Source: Spirulinaceae cyanobacterium SM2_1_0
GTDB taxonomy: Bacteria; Cyanobacteriota; Cyanobacteriia; Cyanobacteriales; Spirulinaceae
Length of the DNA: 64,000 nucleotides
Direction: 5' to 3'
Assembly (NCBI GenBank): GCA_012031265.1
Contig: JAAUTY010000009.1
Coordinates: forward strand, 1-64,000
This document shows positions 18,368 through 26,248 of this stretch, one piece after another. The notes below the pieces were generated by a model. That model was not told where the DNA came from and did not search any database. It was given only the letters and a program-made list of their open reading frames with translations. Each line of letters begins with the position of its first letter. Within the stretch, counting starts at the first letter, position 1. The position numbers and the translations under genes are program-made.

Positions 18368-18433
18368 GATGCCTGTATTGTCTGCACTCATCACTCAAAA
18401 CTCAGAACTCAAAATTCCGCGTAGCGGTACCAG
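18323..18433 (+). repeat. Dispersed CTAGTAC repeat, copy R2 (111 bp), overlaps the cyclase 3' end
   Basis: It runs from CTAGTAC (18323-18329) to GTACCAG (18427-18433). It contributes the last 14 codons and the stop of the LOV-cyclase. It then fills most of the gap to the convergent receiver-GGDEF gene, whose stop is at 18465. Confidence 0.85.
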
Positions 18434-18464
18434 TGCGTCGCACTCCCGTTCCGGCTGAGCGCGG

Positions 18465-20429
18465 CTAAACAACCGCTTGTAAGACAAAGCGATTGCGCCC
18501 CTGCTGCTTCGCTTGATAAAGTGCCCGATCGGCTTCGGCAATCAACAGCTCGGGGGGCTGATCGACCAGCGGGACGAGAGCAGCCACACCGGCACTGATC
18601 GTCACCCAGCCGCTCGGCGCGGTTTGGTGCGGTAGTTCCAGAGCGGCGATCGCCTGCGTCAGCCTACCCGCCACATGAGCGGCACCGGTCAGGGTCGTAT
18701 TGGGCAGCAGGATGGCAAACTCCTCACCACCATAGCGAGCCACCAAGTCGGCTGGTCGCTGGATGAGACGTTCGAGCGCCCGCGCGATCTGGCGCAGGCT
18801 ATCATCCCCGGCGAGGTGACCGTAAGTGTCGTTGTATTGCTTGAAATAGTCCACATCGCAGAGGACTAACGCCAGGAATTTTTGTTCACGGCGCAGACGC
18901 TGCCATTCGTCGCGCAAGCGCTGATTGAACTGGCGGCGATTGGCCACGCCGGTTAGGCCGTCAAGTGTTGCTAGACGGTGCAGATTCTGATTAGCCCGCA
19001 CCAGCGCCGCTTCAGTTTCTTGCAAAGCAATATTCTGCGCACTCAGTTCTGCGCGTTGGCGTTGGGCTTGTTCAAAGTAATGGGCCTGGGCGATCGCGAT
19101 CCCCATTTGAGCCGCAACTGCCTCAAGCAGCTCGATTTCCGCCGCTTGCCATTGCCGGGGGCGATCATATTGCTCGAGACAGATCGCCCCATTCGGTTGC
19201 TCTTGATACGAGGTGCGGATGAACAGCAGCGACTGCAAACTGTCGGGCACCGCAACCGTCGCAAAGCGGGGATCACCGGGGACAGTATGAATCGCCACGG
19301 CGCGATCGCTCGCTAGCGCTGCCGCCACCACAGGTTGCTCAACGGCCCAGGCGACTTCGGGCAGGGTGTGTTGAATGTCAGCATAATACTCGGCGACCCG
19401 GGGAATGCGAGGCTGCGGTAATGTGTCGTAGGTATGCAGTGTGCAGCGATTCACCTGCAACGCCTGACCGAGCGCCGAAGCCGCCGTTTGCAGGATCTGC
19501 TGTGTATCGAGCGAAGAGCGAATATCAGCCGTGATCCGCTTAAGCAGCAGAGCACGCTCCAACTCACGCTGGCGGGCGATCTCCGCTTGCTTCTGAGCCG
19601 TGATGTCGGCAATAAACCCTTCGATGGCACGCAACCCGCCTGTCGCCGCATCGACAATCCCCTGGCCCTGCTCCCAGACCCATTTCTGGTCACCCTGAGC
19701 CGTGATGATGCGATAGGCCGTCTGAAACCGTGATCGGGCGGCGAGAGCCTGTTGCTTGTAGGCGCGGACAGCAGCACAATCTTCTTCGTGAATGAGTTGC
19801 CAAAAGTGGCGGGAGCCGCCCACTGTAAACGTCTCAGGTGGGTAACCGCTGAGATCCTGACAGCCGATGCTGGCAAATTCCATCGTCCACTCGGTATCGG
19901 GACGACAGCGATAGGCAATGCCTGGTAGGTTACTCAGCAGATTGGTGAGGGTCGCCGAGCTTTCCCAGAGCGCTTCTTCGATCACCGCCCGCACGGTTAC
20001 TTCGCGGCGCAATTGCTCATTCTGAGCTTTGAGTTCGCGGGTCAAGGCGTGCAGCCGCAGGTGGACATTCAGGCGGGCGAGCACCTCTTCACGCTGGAAG
20101 GGGATGGTGATGTAGTCCACAGCACCCAGCGTCAAGCCGCGCACCCGACTTTTCACCTCGTCGAGAGCGGTCATGAAAATGATCGGAATCGATTGGGTCT
20201 CATCATCCGCCTTGAGCTGATAGCAGACCTCGAAGCCGTCCAGCGTCGGCATCATCACGTCCAGCAAGATGAGATCTACCGAACCGGTGCGCGTCATTGT
20301 GATCGCCTGCATCCCATCACGCGCCACTAAGACCTCGAAGTCAGCACGCACCAAAAACTCACGCAGGATGCGGATGTTGACTTCGCTATCATCGACGATC
20401 AGGATGGTCGTGTGCGAAGCAGGCTTCAC
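18465..20429 (-). CDS. Receiver-PAS-GAF-GGDEF diguanylate cyclase
   Basis: The protein has 654 residues. It has an N-terminal receiver (about 8-125) with acidic pair Asp13/14, phospho-acceptor Asp57 (LILLDVMMP) and Thr87. The conserved Lys of the usual KPF motif is Ile109 (VDYITIPF). A PAS domain follows (about 155-280), then a GAF domain (about 295-450), a short coiled coil and a GGDEF domain (about 485-652). GGEEF at 567-571 is an active-site form. RPAD at 558-561 matches the product-inhibition RxxD site. It is predicted to make c-di-GMP in the cytoplasm under control of a partner kinase and a GAF ligand. No histidine kinase is adjacent. Confidence 0.9.
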   Translation of the reverse strand: MKPASHTTILIVDDSEVNIRILREFLVRADFEVLVARDGMQAITMTRTGSVDLILLDVMMPTLDGFEVCYQLKADDETQSIPIIFMTALDEVKSRVRGLTLGAVDYITIPFQREEVLARLNVHLRLHALTRELKAQNEQLRREVTVRAVIEEALWESSATLTNLLSNLPGIAYRCRPDTEWTMEFASIGCQDLSGYPPETFTVGGSRHFWQLIHEEDCAAVRAYKQQALAARSRFQTAYRIITAQGDQKWVWEQGQGIVDAATGGLRAIEGFIADITAQKQAEIARQRELERALLLKRITADIRSSLDTQQILQTAASALGQALQVNRCTLHTYDTLPQPRIPRVAEYYADIQHTLPEVAWAVEQPVVAAALASDRAVAIHTVPGDPRFATVAVPDSLQSLLFIRTSYQEQPNGAICLEQYDRPRQWQAAEIELLEAVAAQMGIAIAQAHYFEQAQRQRAELSAQNIALQETEAALVRANQNLHRLATLDGLTGVANRRQFNQRLRDEWQRLRREQKFLALVLCDVDYFKQYNDTYGHLAGDDSLRQIARALERLIQRPADLVARYGGEEFAILLPNTTLTGAAHVAGRLTQAIAALELPHQTAPSGWVTISAGVAALVPLVDQPPELLIAEADRALYQAKQQGRNRFVLQAVV

Positions 20430-20754
20430 TGGGGTTAGAGCGTCAGGGAGCGCTGGCGATGGAGTAGCCGGGTGCGACTGTCAAGCGGCATTTGCGACTA
20501 CCTAAAACTGTCAAATTTTATTCTAGTCGATTCGTCCGGGTCGGGATAGGGTGAAAAGACGGCGATCGCCCCTGCAAATGCCGACTGTCTGTAGAGATGC
20601 GCTTGACCACAAAAAGCAACGGCTGTGGAATCAGCAGCAACCTGTCCGCCTGAATGCTCATAGCGTCGCCAGCGGTAGGCAGCGTGCCAAAGCCAGACAT
20701 CGCAACCAACTCAAAACAATTGGGTCAGGTGGCAATCGCTGCTTGGCTTGGTAA
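20430..20754. other. Intergenic region, no gene seen
   Basis: These 325 bases lie between the start of the receiver-GGDEF gene and tRNA-Glu. Short frames on both strands lack any protein-family signal. It presumably holds the promoter of the receiver gene. No distinct motif was identified. Confidence 0.5.
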
Positions 20755-20827
20755 TACCCCCAAGGGAATTCGAATCCCTGTCGCCTCCGTGAAAGGGAGG
20801 TGTCCTAGGCCTCTAGACGATGGGGGC
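20755..20827 (-). tRNA. tRNA-Glu (anticodon UUC)
   Basis: Read on the minus strand, the 73-base sequence begins GCCCCCATCGTCTAGAGG. It has a D arm, an anticodon stem-loop CCTCC-CTTTCAC-GGAGG with anticodon TTC, and a T arm AGGGA-TTCGAAT-TCCCT. The acceptor GCCCCCA pairs with TGGGGGT, followed by discriminator A. CCA is not encoded. In cyanobacteria this tRNA also feeds tetrapyrrole synthesis through glutamyl-tRNA reductase. Confidence 0.95.
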
Positions 20828-20959
20828 CTGTGCATTTCGCGTTTACCAATGTAACGAAGCGAAGCGTGCCATGTCAACCGGATTTTTGAAAATCGTGTTC
20901 ACACGATTTCCCGCGCCATGACACCAGTGGTTTGCCCGGATCAGTTTGTCGGGTCACGC

Positions 20960-22836
20960 TCAGGCAATCTGGAGACGCTGAATTTGCTGCGCCGCGATCG
21001 CATAGATGCCATCAGTACCGGCGAGAAGCGGCGTGGCAGCATTCACAAAGGGTTCCGTCGCCGGGAAGGTCTGGGCGACGACCAGTTGGCGATCGCGCCG
21101 GGCAATGCGAACAATGCCCTCATCGGTGGCGGCGAACAGGTCATTGCCCACCGCACATTTGCCGTGAATCTGGGTCAGCCAAGGAGTCTGCGCCGGGTCG
21201 AAAGTTTGCTGAGCCAAGAGGTCGCCGCGAATCGTAAAAGCCGTGACCTGGCAATGGCGGCCGGTCGGCGTCGCCAGCGTGCAAAACAGCCAACCGCGAT
21301 CGCCCGCCAACACACAAGCCGCCTCCAAGAGCTGACCCCTGCCGAGAGCGAGCGGCAGGCAATCATTGAGACCGGCACGCTGTGGCTCAAAGACGAAGGC
21401 AACGCTAAGGCGACTCGCCCGATAAAAGCCAAAGCCGAACCGGGAACCGAGCCAGATACGGGTTTGGTTGGCGAGCACATCGCCGAGGTATTCCGGGCCG
21501 AGGCGGCCGTCACGGAGCAGTTGACCGTTGTGCAGCCAGACAAGCTGCTCGCCGTTGCTGGCGAGCTGCGCCTGCGACGCGCAAGTATCGACCGCGAGAC
21601 GGCGGGGCGGTTGACCCGGACAGAAGGCGATCGCCTGTCCCTGCTGCGCCACGATCGTCATGTTGCCGTGCAGGATGAATTGTTGTTGTGGGGTGCGATC
21701 GCACTGAAAACGATCGTCCCATCCTCGCGACGAAAATCGCCCTGCTCCCAAGTCAGCCAATGCAGCCCAGCACGAGTCATGGCCGCGGCTACAATCACGC
21801 CCTCAGTGCAGTAAACCAGGGTTGCCGTGACCGGCCCCTGAACCACCTCGGTCTGAATTGTCGGCTGTGCCAGTTTGACCTGAGTCGTCTGACCGCAGGG
21901 GCAAGTGGCGCGAGCATATTCGAGACGACAGCGCGGACAAGTCTGCCAGTGCAGGTCGGTCAGGAGACGGGCGGGGAAGACACCGCGCTGGTCTTGGGTA
22001 AAAACTTGATAGAAATGATGCAGCAGGTCGTCTGATAGAATTTCGTAGGGCAGCGCCGGTTTGGGGTACTTCACATCGGGGCTGAAGACCGTCAGGCGGT
22101 GCAACGGTCGGGCCGCCGTGGACAGTTTTGGTGCCGGTGGGGTGGGCTTGTGGACGCCGCCGTAGGGGCCGACATAGAGCAGGCTTTGCATCAGCAGTAC
22201 CGCAAAAGCATACCAGTCTGAGGTTTCGCGATGGGGCTGGTTGAGGGTGAGCGGCACGGCATAGGGGTCGCAGCACCGGGGATCGACGCAGTGAGCCGTG
22301 AAGGTGCGACAGGGAAAGCGGCCGAACTGGTAAGAGTCCGCATCGATGCAGTAGGCGGCTGTGCCTTGCACGAGGACATTGAGATCGTTGCAGTCGCCGA
22401 TGACGACGCCAGCGGCGTGGAGTTGGCTGATGGTGGCGTGCAGATCCTGGAAAATTTGGACGACGGTGGCTTGGGAGATGCCCGCGCTACGGAACCTGCG
22501 ATCGCTGTAACGCCAAAGCACCTCAGCGGGTTCAATCAACGGCATGGTGTAGCCAAGGATCGTTTGCCCGCTGCGATCGGTCACGAGTTCGAGCGGTGAC
22601 ACGACGCGGGCGGGTAAACCCGTGGGAAATTGGCGCAGTTTTTGCTGGTGTTCGGCGAGGCGTTGGGCGGCGGCTTGTTGCGCTTGGGGCTGGTTTTGGT
22701 AGTCGGGATGGTCGGGGGGCTTGAAGAGTTTCAGGGCGCGATCGCCATCGAGCCGAAAAATATCCGCCTCCCCGCCTTTGCCAATCGCTTGCTGAGGCTG
22801 GAGTTGCAGGCGGCGACCATGCAGGTAGACGGACAT
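20960..22836 (-). CDS. Protein-kinase-like protein with zinc ribbon and C-terminal beta domain; apparent frameshift
   Basis: Two overlapping frames look like one gene. The N-terminal part (21658-22836) is a divergent protein kinase: GKGGEADIF with Lys36, IGDCNDLN in place of HRD..N (Asp148, Asn153) and DAD at 165-167 in place of DFG. It is followed by a zinc ribbon (Cys300, 303, 312, 314). The C-terminal part (20960 to about 21760) reads in another phase. It continues naturally from the SAIAP segment into QQQFILHGNMTIV and looks like a beta-propeller-like or WD-type sensor of about 230 residues. The phase change falls in the TGTTGTTGTGGGG run at about 21681-21694. A sequencing error or a real mutation would look the same. 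The start at 22836 (MSVYLHGRRLQLQP) is well defined. Function unknown. Confidence 0.72.
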
Positions 22837-22941
22837 GTGATTTGGGAAAACGCAACCATCGATTATTCTCGCACTCGCGAGAATATCAGGTCTCTGGAGA
22901 GGAGTTAGGAAAAACTGTGCCGGGGATTTTGCGAATCCTGC

Positions 22942-23222
22942 CTACCCCAACCCCACCTGCAAAATGACATCGTTATAGTCAAAATCACCCCCCCCCCCGG
23001 CATATCCTCAAAGCCAAAGGTGTTGTCCGCCAGCAAACGAATCTGGTCAACCCCATCCGGATTCGCGCCGATGTAGGGGCAATACATCGCCAGCTCCTGC
23101 CCCGGCTGATTCTCCGGATTCTCCGCCAAAAATTCATCAATCGTGCCATCGGCAATCACAAAGGGCACGAAAATCCCACCGCCACGGCACCAACATCAAC
23201 AACTCCGGACACTTTTTGATTG
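22942..23222 (-). pseudogene. DUF4114-like C-terminal fragment with 11-base G tract
   Basis: On the minus strand the sequence reads IADGTIDEFLAENP...FGFEDMPGGG. The DUF4114 hallmark DFDYNDVILQ follows only if the G tract (bases 22988-22998) has 9 or 12 bases instead of 11. The native stop would be at 22942-22944. Upstream, the frame is interrupted by a stop just beyond the RGGGIFVPFVIADG segment. DUF4114 normally ends large secreted calcium-binding cyanobacterial proteins. Here only the last ~90 codons remain, with at least two frame breaks. Confidence 0.6.
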
Positions 23223-23230
23223 AGAGACTG

Positions 23231-23914
23231 AAGCCCGCATTTTACCGTTAACCGTCAAGCCCGGTGAGAGGGCTAAAACCTTTAGTGTAGTCCATGGAAA
23301 AATTCATCCTTTTAGTCCTCAAGCCCTCTCTCTAAATCTCTCTCCCAAAGTGGTAGGGGAAGACTTCTAGAACCCCTTCTCCAAGCTTGGGAGAAGGGGT
23401 TGGGGGATGTAGACGCGCAGCAGCTTCTCCCAGAGTGGGCTGACCAGGAAGATGCTTAATTTGTTGGATTACTCTTAGAGTAGTCCAACAAATTAATTGT
23501 CCAGCAGATTGTGGGCTGAGAGCCTTGATGGGTCAAAATCCACGACCCACCACAGACATATGGATGATTTATTGACTGGAGTACTCTTAATCTGTCGTTG
23601 ACGCGTTAAAACCGTCCGGATTGTTGATCCATAACGCCAAACTAAAATAAGCTTAATCAGTGTCTGATTTGGCTTTCGAGGTTTAGTTGCAAAAATAATC
23701 AAAGGTAAAACCTGCTTGTGCTCGAAATGCCGGGGTAGCGTCAGTGGTGCGTCAGTGCTAGAGCTTTGGATTTTTTGCTTGGAATCCCGTAGCCTCCTCT
23801 GCGAGAAGTCGCTGCCCGCTGACATCCCCTGACCTTTTCTCCCAAACTGGCGAGAGATTTCGGACGAGAGCGGCAGTGCTGGCAAGGTTGAACCGCGCTT
23901 TTGATCTTAACAGA
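23231..23914. other. Non-coding stretch with palindromes
   Basis: No convincing gene is seen. It contains a long palindrome (AACCCCTTCTC...GAGAAGGGGTT, 23371-23401) of the kind widespread in cyanobacterial intergenic DNA. It also holds a near-perfect 31-base palindrome at 23461-23491. A 130-residue open frame on the minus strand (23493-23885) has low-complexity basic composition and no family features, so I do not call it. Confidence 0.5.
23461..23491. repeat. 31-base near-perfect palindrome
   Basis: TTGTTGGATTACTCT and AGAGTAGTCCAACAA are complementary over 15 bp with one mismatch and a single-base centre. The AGTAGTCCA part recurs at about 23288. It may be the end of a decayed element or a structured RNA. 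Confidence 0.6.
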
Positions 23915-24095
23915 CTGCCAGGAGAAAAGACTGGCAGAGTCATGGTAGCACTTAGCTTTGGCAAGATCTGGGCATGAATCCTCAATGGCTGGCTCTGTTT
24001 GAGTGCATCTTTACTGCGAGGGTGCGGGGGTAGAGCAGCGACCGGTTGCCTGCCAGTTACGTTGACCGTCCTACTGGCAGGCAGTGCCCTGCCAG
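23915..24095. promoter_or_regulatory. Cluster of CTGCCAG/CTGGCAG inverted repeats upstream of the carotenoid oxygenase
   Basis: The heptamer occurs as CTGCCAG at 23915, CTGGCAG at 23931, CTGCCAG at 24050, CTGGCAG at 24074 and CTGCCAG at 24089. The central pair extends to a 10-bp perfect inverted repeat (GCCTGCCAGT 24048-24057 and ACTGGCAGGC 24073-24082). The cluster ends 24 bases before the carotenoid oxygenase start codon. It is a candidate operator or leader hairpin. The binding factor is unknown. Confidence 0.45.
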
Positions 24096-24119
24096 AATTC
24101 TTTAAAGATCTACTAAACT

Positions 24120-26237
24120 ATGGACGACTCTTCAACCGCGACAGCGAAACCAAGCCAAACACCGGCTGTGCGACGCGAACTCGACCTGCAACTGCAAATT
24201 TCAGGACACTTACCGGACGATCTCCAGGGGCACGTTTTCATCGTCGGCCCGGTTGGTACGCTGAGCAATCCGGATGACCGGACAGAGAATACAGCTTTGA
24301 ACGGTGATGGCATGGTTTATCGCCTGGATTTTGACCAGCCTGGAGCGGTCACCCTGAAATCCCGGCTGCTCCGTCCCTTTGAGTATCGCGCTGACGAGAT
24401 CACACAGCGGGAGCCGCGCTGGTCGCGACTGAAGTTTCAGGACTATGGCGTTGTCCGCTTCTCGAAACCGCTGGGCGTTCGCAATGAATTAAACACGGCA
24501 TTTTTGCCATTGCCCGGACTAGAGGGTCAGGAGCAGTTGCTCGTGACTTACGATGTCGGTCGTCCGTACCTGCTCGATCCGGATAGTTTGGAAGTTTTGA
24601 GTCCAATTGGGCAGAATCGCGAGTGGCGTTCTGCGGTACAGCACTCCTATCTCTTCAAACCGATTTTTAGCACGGCACATCCGGTCTATGACTGCTTCAC
24701 GCAGGATGTATTTACCGTCAACTACGGCCGCTCGATCGGCAACTTCTTAAGCGCAGTTCCGGGAATGCAAGCTTTGAGCGCTCTGCTGCGCCGCATCTGG
24801 CACTTCTCGCCTTATAATGTCATCCTGCAGTTTCTGGCGCTGCCATTTACCTGGCTCATCCAGCAGCTCAGCCGCAATCCCGGTTTTGCACGCCGCTGGC
24901 AAAAGCTCAGACAAGGCTTGTTTCCAGACTTTGTCGATCTGTTACGTTGGCATGGCACTGGCAAACTAGAACGCTGGCGCTTGATTTTGCCGGACGGCTC
25001 GCATCTCAGTATCAAGCAAACCATGCACCAGATTGGGGTCAGCAAAGACTATCTCGTGTTGCTCGATACAGCGTTTAGTACTGGGATCGAACAGCTATTC
25101 AACAATCCGCTGCCGCGACTGCCGCGACTGGAGCGATTTTTGCGTCGATGGTTGGAGCTTCCACCCAACGCCGATTCGCTTTTCTACATCGTCAAGCGGC
25201 GCGACCTCGAGCGCACGCCAGGCGATCCCGCTGACCATGATGACCCGCCGCAAATTAGAGTCCGCCCGGTGGCGATCGCAGGCGAGGCAGCCCACTTTCT
25301 GACCGACTATGAAAATCCTGATGGCAACCTAACGCTACACGTCTCGCATATCTGTGCTTGGGATGTTGCTGAATGGATTCGTTCAATTGATAAGCTGCCT
25401 CGTGCTTATACCCAGGGCCGGAAAAATAACTTCCGGCGTTTCTCGAATCCGCTGGCGGGACAGGAACTGAACCCGATGGACATCAGCCGCTTGGGTCGCT
25501 ACACGATTGCCGGTGAGGGGACCTCGGCCGTACCGAGCCAGGTGCGGATGGTGGCAGACACTCGCTACACTTGGGGCACTGGATTGTACGCTTTTCGCGA
25601 TCGCGATGCCCAGAATGCGCCCCCGCAAAAACTCCATAATCTCTACTGGACGACCTTCGGACTGCGTAAGAACTTGATGACTCGGTTCGCTTGTCAACTG
25701 TACAAGCACTATCGCTATCAGCAAGTGCCACAAGCCGAAATCATTGAGTCTGTGAAAGACCGAGATGTCCCGGCCTGCTTGCTGCGCCTCGATACGCAGC
25801 GGATGGAGATTGCGGATATCTATGAGTTTCCGGTGAATTACTTCGTTAGCTCGCCGCAATTTATCCCGCGTCGAGTCGCTTCAGAAGGTGCTGACACAGC
25901 GATCGCGCTATCGACCGACGGCTACCTATCCTGCGTCGTCTTGCATCTCAATCCAGAGCGCAACCAGCTCGATCGTGCGGAAATCTGGCTATTTGATGGC
26001 AGTGCTTTAGCCTCTGGGCCGCTGTGCAAACTTCACCATCCCGAACTTCAGCTTAATTTCACCCTGCACACCGCTTGGCTGCCAGTACTCACCCACGCGC
26101 CAGAAACCTACCGCATCACGCCCTTAGAGGACTATGGTGAGACCGTGGCTCACTACTCGCGGCTCTTTCCTTGGCGGGTAACGCGGCAGGTTCGACAGCT
26201 ATTTTCGGAGCTGCTCCATCAGCTCGATGCAGACTAA
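24120..26237 (+). CDS. Carotenoid oxygenase (RPE65/CCD family)
   Basis: The protein has 705 residues. The four iron-binding histidines of carotenoid cleavage dioxygenases are visible: STAHP (about residue 186), TMHQ (about 303), VSH (about 410) and LHTAW (about 650). The N-terminal GDGMVYRLDF segment is also typical. It is longer than the ~490-residue cyanobacterial apocarotenoid oxygenase, with extra sequence between the first and second His and before the fourth. A hydrophobic patch at about 220-255 may dock to membranes. The expected reaction is oxidative cleavage of a carotenoid double bond. Its stop codon overlaps the ribosome-binding site of the next gene, so the two form an operon. Confidence 0.88.
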   Translation: MDDSSTATAKPSQTPAVRRELDLQLQISGHLPDDLQGHVFIVGPVGTLSNPDDRTENTALNGDGMVYRLDFDQPGAVTLKSRLLRPFEYRADEITQREPRWSRLKFQDYGVVRFSKPLGVRNELNTAFLPLPGLEGQEQLLVTYDVGRPYLLDPDSLEVLSPIGQNREWRSAVQHSYLFKPIFSTAHPVYDCFTQDVFTVNYGRSIGNFLSAVPGMQALSALLRRIWHFSPYNVILQFLALPFTWLIQQLSRNPGFARRWQKLRQGLFPDFVDLLRWHGTGKLERWRLILPDGSHLSIKQTMHQIGVSKDYLVLLDTAFSTGIEQLFNNPLPRLPRLERFLRRWLELPPNADSLFYIVKRRDLERTPGDPADHDDPPQIRVRPVAIAGEAAHFLTDYENPDGNLTLHVSHICAWDVAEWIRSIDKLPRAYTQGRKNNFRRFSNPLAGQELNPMDISRLGRYTIAGEGTSAVPSQVRMVADTRYTWGTGLYAFRDRDAQNAPPQKLHNLYWTTFGLRKNLMTRFACQLYKHYRYQQVPQAEIIESVKDRDVPACLLRLDTQRMEIADIYEFPVNYFVSSPQFIPRRVASEGADTAIALSTDGYLSCVVLHLNPERNQLDRAEIWLFDGSALASGPLCKLHHPELQLNFTLHTAWLPVLTHAPETYRITPLEDYGETVAHYSRLFPWRVTRQVRQLFSELLHQLDAD

Positions 26238-26248
26238 GGAGAGTTCTT

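Noticed and set aside
20918-21814. Long plus-strand open frame (298 residues) antisense to the kinase-like gene
   Set aside because: It is the shadow of the minus-strand reading. Composition is typical of antisense frames in GC-rich DNA, and the minus strand has recognisable motifs.
23493-23885. 130-residue minus-strand frame
   Set aside because: Basic, low-complexity composition in a repeat-rich stretch. No motif and no ribosome-binding site.
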